The notes: generated by a model from the sequence alone, not told the origin. 64,000 nucleotides of DNA from Symbiodinium natans (GCA_905221605.1 CAJNDS010002141.1:380878-444877), one strand, 5' to 3'. Shown: positions 21,591 to 32,510, counted from the first letter of the stretch. Translations and numbers: made by a program.

Positions 21591-21851
21591 GTATGACGGA
21601 TATGTGTTTCAGCGTGCTGAGACGTGGGGAATCGTTCCAGTACGCTGGGAGGACAACGAAGTCGATGCTGGCAAAACAAAAGCGACTTCTGCGCAGAGTT
21701 AACAATCTCAGACTTTACTTCGTATCTGAATCACGTGCGGCCATCTTCTAAACAAAACTTTCCCGAGAACCCCGGTCGGATCCAGCCAGGACGGACTGTG
21801 CAGCTGGATCGCCGCGTCGACCCTGCGAAGTTTCTTGCCGCTGGAGGATAG
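21591..21851 (+). pseudogene. Frame-disrupted exon, possibly the end of gene B
   Basis: After acceptor atccacag one frame reads YDGYVFQRAETWGIVPVRWE and DNEVDAGKTK. A second frame, one base out of register, carries on SDFCAELTISDFTSYLNHVR, PGRIQPGRTVQLDRRVDPAK and FLAAGG, then TAG. The switch falls in an A-rich stretch near 21673, so a single-base deletion (or sequencing error) is the simplest reading. Confidence 0.5.
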
Positions 21852-22243
21852 GGAACGGTTTGGCTGTTTAGAGTTTAGGGCTTAAGGTCAAGGATTTAGG
21901 TTTTCGGTTTAGGGATTAGGGTTTAGGGTCTAGGGTTTAGAGTTTAGAATGTATCCGTATACTTATTTATACATATCTGTACGTTTGTGGCTGTCAGCGG
22001 GGTCCCTCCGCCCTATGGCTCCGTATACAAGGGAGTTTCAATGACCCTCAGCCCTAAACCCTAGCAATGCATACGTCGCCTATGGTAGGGAGGGCTGGAG
22101 CGTATTAATTCCCGAGAGCCGCATTCAAACCCAAAGCCCGGACTCTAAACCCAATAAGCAAGGGGGTTAGGCGGGCTAGGGTTTAGGATTTGGGCGGAGT
22201 ACTTCGGGGTCAGCCATGCACGTCCTGGTTTGGGGTTTAGGCC

Positions 22244-22382
22244 TTATTTTGCAGTGTTTGTTATAATCCTCATGAGGAAGATCACATCCGGGGACACTTT
22301 CAGAGTTTCAAGGGCCAGCTGGGATGCGCCTCGTCCAGCGCCTTCAGTGTAACCTGTCATCTTTTCTTCTTTATCAAGACGT
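22244..22382 (-). CDS. Minus-strand terminal exon
   Basis: On the minus strand, acceptor attctag is followed by RLDKEEKMTGYTEGAGRGAS and QLALETLKVSPDVIFLMRII, with a few more residues and TAA. Open frame continues upstream to 22546, so an adjoining exon is possible. This is one of the few minus-strand coding signals, implying a local strand switch between genes B and C. Confidence 0.45.
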
Positions 22383-23013
22383 CTAGAATTTAGGGTAGAT
22401 GGTTTCGGGCTCATTTGCTCAACCCTTGAAGCCTCAAAAACGGGAGAAACACGGGGCACATTTGATTCCGGTGTTGCGTGACAACGCATCTGAACCTGGG
22501 AGGAAAGCACTGCCGTCCAGATTGCAACTACTGCCGAGCCGGCCACCGCAAAAGAAGGCCCTCAAGGGTCCACGGTTCAGGGTTTAGGGTTGAGGGTTTA
22601 GCTTAGGGTTTTCAGTTTAGGTTCTGAACCGGGTTGTCGAACCAGGGGTGTTGTAACAATCTGCTCGGTCAAAAAGTGTATGTATGTAAAAAAAAAGAAG
22701 CTCCGCTCTTGCTCGTTTATGTCTTCGCCGTATATATGAAGGTGCTGGCGTAGCGCAAGTGCAGCGCTAGGTCTTCCTTTCCTTAGCTGACGCGGTATGA
22801 CCTCAGGATGCTGATGCTTGCTTGCGGAACATGAGCTCCAGTAGTTCTGAAGACGACACCTCAGTCTTCAAATCAAGACGCTCATGTGTTTTGCGATGTT
22901 TTCGTGCAGGGAACAAAATTAGTACTATACTTCTGTACGTGCCAAAGCCGTCCTCGTTCCACACATTCCTTATCCTTTTCCTCCGCCGTTCCGGCAAGAA
23001 GGACTCTTAACGG

Positions 23014-23032
23014 TGTGTGTGTGTGTGTGTGC
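23014..23032. repeat. GT microsatellite
   Basis: (GT)n run upstream of gene C, probably in its 5' untranslated region or an intron. Confidence 0.9.
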
Positions 23033-23127
23033 AGACAGACACGGTTCTGCTTTCTTTCACGCCGTGCCCTTCCTTTCGCAAGATCTTGGAGTACTGACTG
23101 AGGCATTGCTGTCCATGTGTCCCAGCC

Positions 23128-24576
23128 ATGTCGGCCGACATCCGGGACCTGCTTTCTGCGCGTATCCGCGCAACGGCGCCAGAGGATACGGTGCTGGGAC
23201 TTCGAGCCCTCCTAGCCGGAGGCAGCCCGGACAAGCCCCAGAGCTTCTTGTTGGCTCTCTTGGTCCTGTACACTTCCATACAGTTCCCGGCAAACATGTC
23301 CCTGCCAGTGGCGCTGCTCACGGTCTGGATGACATTTCGGAATGACCCTGCACCCTCGCAGCCGCCCGCTTGGATGCACCACCTGCATAATCGCCGGCAT
23401 CCATGTTACAACGATGAGTGGAGCCTCAAAACGATGCTCGCAGCAGTCAGATGCCACGCACCTACAAAGCATACGGGGGATGCCTTTGCACGTGACTTCT
23501 GCAGGTTCATAGAGAATGCCCCCAAGTCCACGCAAAATGACAAGCGTCAGCTCTTTGTCTGCGCGGCTCTCATCCTCATCCCAAGGTCAGAGCGTATGCT
23601 GCAATACTTTTGCGAAAGAGGAACCGCTTTGTCCCTGGATACAGTCGGCGGGCTGTACTCCTATTTCGTAGGAAAGCATGGCTCTGTCTATCCAGGTCTC
23701 CAGCACCAGCGTCAAGCGCATACATCTGAGCAGAAACTAACAACCCTGGGGGCGCTGATTGATGCTGTTTTGGTTCCGTTTCTACTAGACACCTGCTGCT
23801 ACGATGCGATGCTCGACCTGGGTTCTACCATGTTTATTGTTGACAGCAGCAATTGCGCCCTCTTACGTGGCCCTTTTGTGTCCCTACATTTCAATCAATA
23901 CTGCCACCTGGCTGGCATCATGTTGCCGCCAGTGGAGACGGCAAAAAGTAACGGCAAAAGCTCAGACTTTTTCCTGAGCATCACTGGCCTGCCAACATGG
24001 ACTGCTGTTGCGCAGCAGGTGCAGCCGCACTTGCGTTTCCGCGTGGATTGGTGGGACGTCTCGGCGTCTGCTTGCATGACCCTGCGCTTGCTCCGCTGTC
24101 TCATGTCGGGCTCCACGCTTGGCAAGCACAGGACCGAGCCCATCACAGCCAAGAAGAGCAAATGGTCCATCTTGATTGCGAAACGGCTTCAAAACCTGCC
24201 TGACTTGGATGTGGACTTCTGCCACAGTGCTGTGCTGTATGCAGGATGTCGCTACGCCACTGCGCGCACCTTCCTCGTCGCTGTGGGACATACGCATGGA
24301 TCCTCGCCCTTGCGACAAATACTTACGGACAACAACAACTACAAGCAGGGGGAGGTTTTGGCAGTCAAGTGCAGCCAGCATCGGATAGGTCATTTTGTGG
24401 CAGAGCTTGCAGGAGAAGACGCTGTCCTTGACCACAGATGCAAAAGGCTTCGTCTCACCACTACATCGCAAGACAGCAGCACGACGTATCTGTATCGTGT
24501 CAGCGCCATGGCTCGCCTTGCAGCAAAGATTCCTGGGAACCGTGCCTGTCATTCCTCTCGGCGCCTTACCTACTGA
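23128..24576 (+). CDS. Gene C: 482-residue unrecognised protein
   Basis: Single long open frame starting MSADIRDLLSARIRATAPED. The ATG is chosen because an in-frame TGA lies about 33 bases upstream. The N-terminal 100 residues are hydrophobic/helical (SFLLALLVLYTSIQFPANMS) but lack a clear signal peptide. Mid-region FIVDSSNCALLRGPFVSLHF and FRVDWWDVSASACMTLRLLR, and late GHTHGSSPLRQILTDNNNYK, look like a folded soluble domain with spaced Asp residues and might be catalytic, but I recognise no family. Codon use and exon length resemble genes A and B. It ends SSRRLTY-TGA. An alternative splice into a frame open to 24667 is possible. Confidence 0.6.
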   Translation: MSADIRDLLSARIRATAPEDTVLGLRALLAGGSPDKPQSFLLALLVLYTSIQFPANMSLPVALLTVWMTFRNDPAPSQPPAWMHHLHNRRHPCYNDEWSLKTMLAAVRCHAPTKHTGDAFARDFCRFIENAPKSTQNDKRQLFVCAALILIPRSERMLQYFCERGTALSLDTVGGLYSYFVGKHGSVYPGLQHQRQAHTSEQKLTTLGALIDAVLVPFLLDTCCYDAMLDLGSTMFIVDSSNCALLRGPFVSLHFNQYCHLAGIMLPPVETAKSNGKSSDFFLSITGLPTWTAVAQQVQPHLRFRVDWWDVSASACMTLRLLRCLMSGSTLGKHRTEPITAKKSKWSILIAKRLQNLPDLDVDFCHSAVLYAGCRYATARTFLVAVGHTHGSSPLRQILTDNNNYKQGEVLAVKCSQHRIGHFVAELAGEDAVLDHRCKRLRLTTTSQDSSTTYLYRVSAMARLAAKIPGNRACHSSRRLTY

Positions 24577-24932
24577 CTACCCACTACCCAGGTTTCCGGA
24601 TGTTCTACAATTCAAGCCGGGCCCCAGCATTGAGCGCTCACAATGGACAAGTCGCTGTTGTTGCTAACCCCCTCTAGTGGCTCGAGGCCAGCGTGTAAGC
24701 AGGCGATCTGCCTGCTCACGCGCACATCCCGCGGCCTTGCGCAGCCCACGCGCAGCCCACCAGAGCCAAACTCACTCCTCATGACACCTATGCTTGCAGC
24801 AGCGGTTCCAAGGGCAGGGATGTGTTTCTTATGACTTCTTCCAGTTTCTCTAGATGGGAATGGTCAGCTTCTGAAAGATACTGTCCAATCAGGGTGTTGA
24901 TTGCGACTTGGTCGCGTCTCTGTTTTTTTCAG

Positions 24933-25189
24933 CAAAACAAACGGGTTTGGCTTACCCAAACGTATTTGTTGTAACTTCGGTGTTTCCCTGCAAGGCTTCA
25001 AGTTTTACACGCCACCCGGCCGCGTGTTGTGAAGCTCTCCACGGGGAAACCGAGGAGGGGGAATCGGGTTGCGTGGTTTCCTACTGGGGGTCCTTGTCTA
25101 AGCTAATCGGTTTGCAATGTGTCCAAAATTGTTCAGATCTCGAATCCTACATCCTCAGCCGCAATTTGCAACAGACCCAAAATCCTTGA
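24933..25189 (+). CDS. Candidate terminal exon
   Basis: A strong acceptor (gtttttttcag) opens a frame reading KQTGLAYPNVFVVTSVFPCK and CCEALHGETEEGESGCVVSY, ending SRNLQQTQNP-TGA. It may be the last exon of a gene whose upstream part lies in or after gene C. Confidence 0.45.
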
Positions 25190-25445
25190 TTGGCCATAGG
25201 CTCCGGGACACAGTCTCGCAGCTGGCCCAGCACTAACTGGACCGGCCTTGGCGGAGCTTGCGCAGGTGGAGGGCAGATGTGGAGGGCACACGTGGAGGGC
25301 GTGGGACGTAGGATTTCAGGTTAATACCTTGAAGTTTCGGATTTGCAGAGTACCCTAAGGGCAGTCCGAATGCCTCGCGCGTGTCGTCAGCTATACTTGC
25401 TGAAGCCCCTCGGGAGCCCTGACGTTCAGCCTCCAAACATCGCAG

Positions 25446-25530
25446 GCCTCTGCTCGACTACGATTGTGCGATGATGGCGTGATTCGGGCCCTCAGCGAGC
25501 TTGCTAAGGGCCCAGAGCCACCTGAGATGG
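25446..25530 (+). CDS. Candidate microexon, armadillo-like
   Basis: Acceptor atcgcag, phase 0, 28 codons: ASARLRLCDDGVIRALSELA then KGPEPPEM, donor GTTCGA. The C-D-D-G-V-I-R-A-L-x-E-L-A string resembles helix 3 of an armadillo repeat. This is suggestive only. Confidence 0.55.
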
Positions 25531-26843
25531 GTTCGACGGGGTCTTAGGGAGTTAGGGTTCTCCCTGTTACGGGTTCAGGGTTTAGGCGTGTCAGGAATTA
25601 CGATTCTAGGGCTTTCGGGGTTTTCGCGTCTAAGGGTTTAATTTCAAAACCCTGCAAGGCCATTTTAGCCACGAAGACCTATAGCCTCCAAAGCCTTTAA
25701 GCCCCAAAAGCCACTAAACCCCACATCCCCTAAACCCCTGTAGCCCCGAAAACCCCTGCAGCCCCGAAACTTCGAAAGCCTATTAAACATAAACCTCTTA
25801 AGCCTCCAACACCTGAAACTTTCAACCCTAAACCGCGAACCTTTCACCCCAAAGACCCTTGACCCGTATCTCAACCCTCAACCCTAAATCCTAAACACGG
25901 AACCCTATACCCCTACAGCCCAAACAAAACCGGGAGGTCCCCGCCTGGCGCCCGCAGCGCACGGGAATCTACACCCTAAGCCCTATAAACCCTAGCCCCT
26001 TACCCACTCAGGCCTCGCATCTCGGCACTCGACTGGGGAAATTCTTTATCTGGTATACTTTCTAATATGGTTTACATCTTCGGTTTAGAGTTTCAGGTTT
26101 TGGATTTAGGCTGTATAGGGTTTGGGGTTTAAGGTTAGGGTACTTACAACCCAACTACCCATGAACCCTCAAGCAAGTACTAAGGCTACTAAGATGCCGA
26201 GTTCCTGTCTTCGGGGTTTAGGCAAGCCTACACCCCACACCCTATCCTTTAAGGGTTCAGGGTTTAGGCCTTAGAGTTTAGGGTTTAGGGTTTAGGGTTT
26301 GGGGTCGTTGCAAGTGGAGCTTCCTGGTGTGGGGTTTAGGGCTTCATGCTCTCTCAAACGTAAACCCTGAACCCTAAACCTAAACCCTAAACCCTAAGCC
26401 CTAAGCCCTAAGCCCTAAACCCTAAACCCTAAACCCTAAACCCTAAACCCTTTCCCTTCTTGAAGGTGTCTCAGAATAACGGGGTAGGCTCTGCTCGGCT
26501 CACACCTGCTACTTACGGTCTAAGTCGGCCCCTGGGATGTCTTCCATGTCCCCTAAACTCTAAACCCTAGGCCCTAAACCCTAGACAATACACCCCACAC
26601 CCCACGCCCTAAACCCTAAACCCCAGAACCTGAACCCTAAACCCTATAAACTCTAAACCCTGAACCCTGAACCCTGAACCCTATAGACCCTAAACCCTAA
26701 ACCCTAAGCCCTTAGCCCTTAGCCCTTAGCCCCTAACCCTTAACCCTTAGCCCTTAGCCCTTAGCCCTTAGCCCTTAACCCTTGACCCTAAACCCTAAAC
26801 CCTAAACCCTAAACCCTGACAGTTGGGAGGCCAAGGGTTGCAG
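25531..26843. repeat. Telomere-variant-rich non-coding block
   Basis: Mixed TTTAGGG and CCCTAAA units. At 26704-26790 the variant CCCTTAG/CCCTTAA is amplified in tandem. No exon is supported here. Confidence 0.7.
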
Positions 26844-26896
26844 GATCCGGCAAGATGTTGGAGCAGATTACGGAGGGCCCTCAGATCCGAAACCAG
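26844..26896 (+). CDS. Candidate microexon
   Basis: Acceptor ggttgcag, two bases, SGKMLEQITEGPQIRNQ, donor GTCGGT. Confidence 0.55.
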
Positions 26897-26994
26897 GTCG
26901 GTTCCTACATCCTCCGATATCAACTGAGCGCGTCCTACGCACAGACATGAAAACACATAAAGCGCAGAGAGAAATTTTCCAAACCTGGGGCCGC

Positions 26995-27365
26995 GCGCAT
27001 CCAGCGTAAAAGCGTAAAAGCGTAAATTTCGAAATTTCGTTTTTACACTTTTACCGTGTGCGCTTGCGGCGGCCTCAGATTTCCGCCGCGCGCGTCCAGC
27101 ATAAAAGCGTAAAAGCGTAAAAGCGTAAATTTCGAAATTTCGTTTTTACCGTTTTACCGCCTGCGCTTCCTGCATCCTCAGTTTTCGGCCGCGCGGGTCC
27201 AGCGTACAAGCGTACAAGCGTAAATGCGTAAATTTCGAAATTTCGTGTTTACCGTTTTACCGTCTGCGCTTCCTGGATTCTCAGTTTTCCGCCACGCGCG
27301 TCCAGCGTAGAAGCGTAAAAGCGTAAATTTCGAAATTTCGTTTTTACCGTTTTACCCTTTTCGTT
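26995..27365. repeat. Palindrome-containing tandem array, copy 2
   Basis: Four units of the same family as 10060-10535, each with AAATTTCGAAATTT at its centre and GCGTAAAAGCG upstream. The two arrays are 17 kb apart in the same orientation. Confidence 0.85.
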
Positions 27366-27604
27366 GCGCGGGGTTGCCCGGAACCCCTTATCCCTTGCAA
27401 CAACGGCAAACCAGCACAGTCCGTTTGCGGATTTGGGGTTTAGGGTTTAGGGTTTAGGGTTTAGGGTTTAGGATTTAGGGTTTAGGGTTTAGGATTTAGG
27501 GTTTAGGGTTTAGGGCTTAGGGTTTAGGGTGTGTCCTGTGAGGTCGCGTGCACGCGTTGCTTGTAAAGACCTACCCCGACCTGCCAAGCTGATCAGGGCT
27601 TCGA

Positions 27605-28060
27605 GATGCCCCCCCCCCCCCCCCCGCCCCCCCGCACAGCCCCCTCAAAGGAGGCTTCCTAACTTCTCCTAAACCCTAAACCCTATAACCCTATAACCCT
27701 ATAACCCTATCAACCCTATCAACCCTATCAACCCTATCAACCCTATCAACCCTATCAACCCTAAACCCTAAACTCATCTAAAACAGGCCACAAACATCTA
27801 AGCAAGCCGGCCCCCTCGGGTTGCGGTCCGTGGCCTAAACCCCAAACCCCAAAATCCTAAATGAAATCGCTGCTTGGGGAGGGGGGTAAATAGCCTCGGG
27901 GGGGGGGGGGGGGGGGGCCTTTCTCATTCAAGAACTTGAAAAGAAGGTGACAAGAAGGGGAGCTCAAGTAGGGAATGTTTACCCGGAGGCACGGAATGGG
28001 GTTTTGGGTTCAGGTTATCAGCATAGGTAGGTTCGTATGACCTTAAGATGGGGTGGGGGG

Positions 28061-28096
<36 letters not shown>

Positions 28097-28130
28097 GCTC
28101 CTTGTAAGTTCCAGGGTGTATCGAAGCTGT
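27605..28130. repeat. Homopolymer and nonamer repeats
   Basis: C-run at 27609-27625, nonamer array AACCCTATC at about 27680-27762, G-runs at 27899-27917 and about 28059-28095. No gene seen. Confidence 0.85.
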
Positions 28131-28534
28131 TGACCTTAGGCGAGTTCATGGTTTGACCCAGGGCTTGGGAGTCGGAGGACTTCCAGGGTTTAGGGTGAGG
28201 GTTTTGGGGGGGGTGTTTTGGGATTGGGGTTTAGGGTTTAGGGTTTAGGGTTTAGGGTTTAGGGTTTTGGGTTTTGGGTTTAGGGTTCTTGGGGGGTGCT
28301 TTGGGTTTGGGGTTGAGGGTTTAGGGCCTTTAGGGTGTTTGGTGTGTTTGCGGGCGATGCGCGAGTGTTCAACTCTTCCGGGGCTGGGGGAGGGCGGGAG
28401 GGAGTTTGGGGCGTGGGGGCTGCGATCAGGAGACTGAAGGCTCCCAAACCCTAAACCCTAAACCCTAAACCCTAAACCCTAAACCCCAAACCCTAAACCC
28501 TAAACCCTAAACCCTAAGCCCTTCCTGCGCTCAG

Positions 28535-28600
28535 GAGATGGAAAAGCTCTACAAAGTCAAGAGCGTCGGGGGGCCCAAGACTGTAGAAGCGCTTACTTAA
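28535..28600 (+). CDS. Candidate terminal microexon
   Basis: Acceptor gcgctcag, phase 0: EMEKLYKVKSVGGPKTVEAL, T, then TAA. It follows a CCCTAAA tract (28444-28519). Either a gene end or, if a GC donor is used, an internal exon. Confidence 0.5.
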   Translation, partial: EMEKLYKVKSVGGPKTVEALT

Positions 28601-28756
28601 ACAACCCTAAACCTTAAGCGATGAGCCCTAAACCCGAAGCCCTGCTTATATCCTTAAGTTAGGGTGTTGGGGTGCATCCCTGGCCCATGATTAGCTCCTG
28701 CTCGGCTTTCCAACCCTACTTTGACCGGGCGGGGGGTTTAGGGTTTAGGCTTTAGG

Positions 28757-28855
28757 CTTTAGGCTTAGGGTTTAGGGTTTAGGGTTTAGGGTTTAGGGTT
28801 TAGGGTTTAGGGTTTAGGGTTCAGGGTTTAGGGTTTAGGGTTTAGGGTTTAGGGT
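28757..28855 (+). repeat. TTTAGGG tract
   Basis: About 14 heptamers, one variant. Just downstream (28883-28915) an AG is followed by FLISNKLKGY-TAG, a possible tiny terminal exon. Confidence 0.9.
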
Positions 28856-29698
28856 ATGGTTGGGGGCGTTGGGTTTGGGGAGTTCCTGATCAGCAATAAG
28901 CTGAAGGGATACTAGGAGTTCCCGAGGGCTGAGGGTTTAGGGTATGCGGTTTCGGGTTTGGGGTTTAAGGTTTGGGGCTTAACTTGAGAATAGCTGGATC
29001 AGCTAAAGCCCAAACCCTGAAACTCTGAACCTTTAGAGCCTGAACCCTCACCCCTGAACCCTAAATCCTTAAACCCGAAACTTTAAACCTTAAACCGAAA
29101 CCCTAAACCCCAAACCCCGAAACCGTCAACATACCAAGCGTGAGAAATTCTGGTATTGACTCTAAAGCTACATAGGGCTCTCCATGATGATTTAGTGAAG
29201 TTGTGTTGGGCTCACGGGCCCTAAGCCCCTTCCCCCCCCCCCCCCCCCACCCCCCCACAAGCCCACCCAAAATCGAAGAGCACAACCTCGGGACCCTAAA
29301 CCTGAAAGCCTAAACCCTAAACCCTAACCCCACTCCCAAACCCGAAACCCTACAACCAAACACCTAAAACCTAACACCCTCCTACTCCCTCATTCGCCAA
29401 AGCCTTTGCCTAAGTCCACAACACCCGAAACAATTCAACCCTGGAGCATGCAACAAACAAGACACTAGGGTTTCGGGTTTACAGTTTAGGGTAAACCCTG
29501 AAGACACCCCAAACCCAAAACCCCCAACCCCAAGCCCCGAACCCCAAGCCCTAAACCCTAAACCCTAAACCCTAAACCCTAAACCCTAAACCCTTGACCC
29601 TTGACCCTTGACCCTTGACCCTTAACCCTTAACCCTTAACCCTAAACCCTTAACCCTAAACCCTAAACCCTAAACCCCAACCGACTCACCCAGAGCAG

Positions 29699-29745
29699 GT
29701 GCTCGAGGCAGCGGGCGCCAGGCCACTCCTTCGCTTCACCTGGGG
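29699..29745 (+). CDS. Candidate microexon ending on the telomere repeat
   Basis: Acceptor agagcag, phase 0, VLEAAGARPLLRFTW plus two bases, then GTTTAGGG at 29746. Preceded by tandem CCCTTGA and CCCTTAA variants. Confidence 0.6.
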
Positions 29746-29831
29746 GTTTAGGGTTTAGGGTTTAGGGTTCAGGGTTTAGGGTTTCGGGTTTAGGGTTTAG
29801 GTACCCCTAATTTTCGGAAACCCCACCTGAG

Positions 29832-29870
29832 CTGCTGTTAAGGAACGCGAGGGCTGAGGCATTTTCGGAT
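29832..29870 (+). CDS. Candidate microexon
   Basis: Acceptor acctgag, phase 0, LLLRNARAEAFSD, donor GTTAGG. Confidence 0.45.
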
Positions 29871-30244
29871 GTTAGGGCTTTAGGTTTGAGGGTTTAGGGT
29901 TTTGAGGGTTTAGGTGTTTTTTTTTTTTTTTTTTTGGGGGGGGGGGGGGGCTTCGGGTTGCGGAGCTCTGGCGGGTTTAGGGCTCTAGCGGGTTTCAGGG
30001 GTTTAGGGCTTTGGGTTTTAGGGCTTTAGGGATTTAGGGGCTTTGGGGGGGCTGAGAGGTTTTAGGCTTAGGGTTTCGGGTTTTAGGAGTTTAGAGGTTT
30101 TAGGGTTCTCTGCTGTTCGAGGTTTAGGGGCTTTGAGGGCTGGGGATGCGGGCGGTGAAGTTTAGGGTTCAGGGTTTTGGGTTTATGGGGTGTTAGCAAG
30201 TTGAACTTCAATGAGATGTGTAGGGTCAGTTTCTGTATACGCAG

Positions 30245-30283
30245 GAATCGGACCAACCTCATCGTAGGGCACAGGATTGTGTA
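30245..30283 (+). CDS. Weak candidate microexon
   Basis: Acceptor tacgcag, one base, NRTNLIVGHRIV, then TAG. Other readings are possible. Confidence 0.3.
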
Positions 30284-30489
30284 GAGTTGCAGAGTCATAG
30301 GGCTGTCGGGCATAGGATCAGCGTAAACCCTAAACCCTGAGCCCTCAACCCTTAACCCTCAGCCCCTCAACCCTAAACCCTAAACCCTCAACCCTAAACC
30401 CTAAACCCTGCACACCCTAAACCCACATCTCAAAAGTCCTACACAGCAAGCCCAGGCCCGCCACCCCATCGGAGCCCAGGAACACAGCC

Positions 30490-31016
30490 AGAATTTATAT
30501 TGAGCACGCCCGTACACATACAGATATACAAATATTTGTTTATAGATGCGAAACATATTCGTTTTTATTATGTATACGTCTATTTGTTTTTTTATGTAGT
30601 CGTTATTTATTTATTTGTTTGTTTATTGGTTTGTATGTTTATATTTGTATGTATGTACCAATAGGTGTGTGTGTGTATATAAAAACACATATACTATGGA
30701 GTTTCAGACACATGTATACACGCACACACGCAACAAGTCATTCCCTATTTTTGCTGACCTCCTCAGTTCGTGGTGTGAACCCCTATATAAAGTTCCGAGC
30801 TTCTATTTTCAATGCTCCAGAAAACTTAATTCACCATGAGAACGCCCATATGGTTTAAGGTATACACTACGGACCTTCATTCACAATCAAGGCCCCTATA
30901 TAGCATACATTCCCTGAAGCACATCCTTTCGGGGTATTGACCCTAAACTTGATGAAGCCCCAAGTATGAGGGCCGCGCTAAACCCTAAACCCTTAGCATG
31001 AGGGTTCTGCCCGCAG
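30490..31016. other. AT-rich non-coding segment
   Basis: T/A-rich with CA/TA microsatellite-like stretches (30660-30730). No gene seen. Confidence 0.6.
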
Positions 31017-31054
31017 GCCCGGTGAGAACCGCTTCCGTCCAGGCTATGATTGAG
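31017..31054 (+). CDS. Candidate microexon with consensus donor
   Basis: Acceptor cccgcag, two bases, PVRTASVQAMIE, donor GTGAGC. Confidence 0.55.
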
Positions 31055-31588
31055 GTGAGCAGAAAGAACACCCCTTCCTAGGACCCGTAGTAGCCCTTAT
31101 TGGGTTTAGGGTTTAGGGTTAGTGTTTAGGGTTTAGGGTTTAGGGTTTAGGGTTTAGGGTTTAGGGTTTAGGGTTTAGGGCTAGCACCCAGAGTAGGCCC
31201 TTGTTCCCATTTTTAGGGCTTAGGTTCCCTTATCAGCCCCTTTAAACCAAAGTTCCTCCGCTACTCTTGGGTTTAGCTTTAGTAAGGCTCAGGGTTCTAA
31301 AATTGGCTCCTTTGGGGTTCCCGGCTTAGGGTTTAGGGGTTAGGGTTATAGGGTTATAGGGTTAAGGGGGGTTTAGGGTTTAGGGTTTAGGGTTTAGGGT
31401 TTAGGGTTTAGGGTTTGGGAGTCTGACTTTGAGACTGTAGATTTCACTGCTCAGGATCCAGGGCTCGGCTGTTTGGGGCATGAAGGTTACTGGGGTTCAG
31501 GGTTTAAGGCTTAGGGTTCCAGGTTTAGTGTTAGAGTCGTCGCAGCGGTTGAATGCAGCTGCGTACCTTATGCCTCCAACCTTGCAAG

Positions 31589-31654
31589 CCCGAAAGCCCC
31601 CCCATGTCAAAGACCGAGTTTGTAAATCATTCTCTTGAGTTCAGCACCCAGCAC
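31589..31654 (+). CDS. Candidate microexon
   Basis: Acceptor ttgcaag, phase 0, PESPPMSKTEFVNHSLEFST, QH, then CCCTAAA repeats. Donor unclear. Confidence 0.45.
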
Positions 31655-31655
31655 C

Positions 31656-31778
31656 CTAAACCCTAAACCCTAAACCCTAAACCCTAAACCCTAAACCCTA
31701 AACCCTAAACCCTAAACCCTAAACCCTAAACCCTAAACCCTAAACCCTAAACCCTAAACCCTAAACCCTAAACCCTAG
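31656..31778 (-). repeat. CCCTAAA tract
   Basis: About 17 uninterrupted heptamers ending 12 bases before the exon at 31791. Confidence 0.95.
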
Positions 31779-31790
31779 CAGTGATCACAG

Positions 31791-31872
31791 CCGAAACAAG
31801 GCTTCCTGCAGCCACCAGGATGGGCTCCTCGGTCTTACAACTTAACACCCCTTCGGCCTGACAGCCCAGTGG
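31791..31872 (+). CDS. Candidate microexon ending on the telomere repeat
   Basis: Acceptor gatcacag, phase 0, 27 codons: PKQGFLQPPGWAPRSYNLTP then LRPDSPV, one base, then GTTTAGGG at 31873. CCCTAAA lies on the left and TTTAGGG on the right, both within 15 bases, so this is the cleanest example of the architecture. Confidence 0.65.
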
Positions 31873-32168
31873 GTTTAGGGTTTAGGGTTTGGGGTTTAGG
31901 GTTTAGGGTTTTAGGGTTTAGGGTTTAGGGTTTAGGGTTTAGGGTTTAGGGTGTTTGTTTTGGTTCTAACCCCTGCCAAGCCAGAGAGCCCAACAAGTTG
32001 AGTAGTGTACCTTACACATATTCATACTCGGTTCCCCTTGCCTAATTTGAGATGGCTTCCTGAATAGCCTGCTGCTGGGCTCTCTGGGCCCATAAAGAAG
32101 CAACCCCAAACCCTACACCCTAAACCCTGAACCCTAAAAACCCTGAACCCTAGGCCGTTTGAGTCCAG

Positions 32169-32224
32169 GGCATCTTCGCCCATCCTGGAAGTAGACATCT
32201 TCCGCAGACAGTGGCGTCGCTACC
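32169..32224 (+). CDS. Candidate microexon
   Basis: Acceptor gagtccag, one base, ASSPILEVDIFRRQWRRY, one base, then GTGCCG. A MITE starts 16 bases into the presumed intron. Confidence 0.5.
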
Positions 32225-32240
32225 GTGCCGGCATGAAATA

Positions 32241-32351
32241 CTTGGCAGCCCAGTGGTACCCTTCTCCGTGTTGTTGGTTCAAGGTTCCCTTATGTAGTAG
32301 CCAACCCCAAAAAGGGTGCACTTATTATAGTATCGTTACTGGGCTGCCAAG
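32241..32351. mobile_element. MITE-like element, family A (best copy)
   Basis: A 111-bp element with perfect 14-bp terminal inverted repeat CTTGGCAGCCCAGT / ACTGGGCTGCCAAG and internal GGTTCCCTTAT...CCCCAAAAAGGGTGCAC. Other copies lie at 3187, 42157 (degenerate right end), 45124 and 50201 (partial). Confidence 0.75.
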
Positions 32352-32510
32352 AGTATGAACGAAACCTTTCTCTTTGGGGGTTTATAGGGTTTGTGGTTTG
32401 GGGTTTAACTATAGAGTTTTAGGGTTTAGCGTTTGACGGGAAAACCATACTCCAATTGTTCCCTGTGCACATCATATGCCGTAACCTAGCCTGGCCTGCA
32501 TCACTTGCAG

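Noticed and set aside
25222-25300. Possible exon after tctcgcag reading WPSTNWTGLGGACA
   Set aside because: Low complexity, several open frames and no clear donor.
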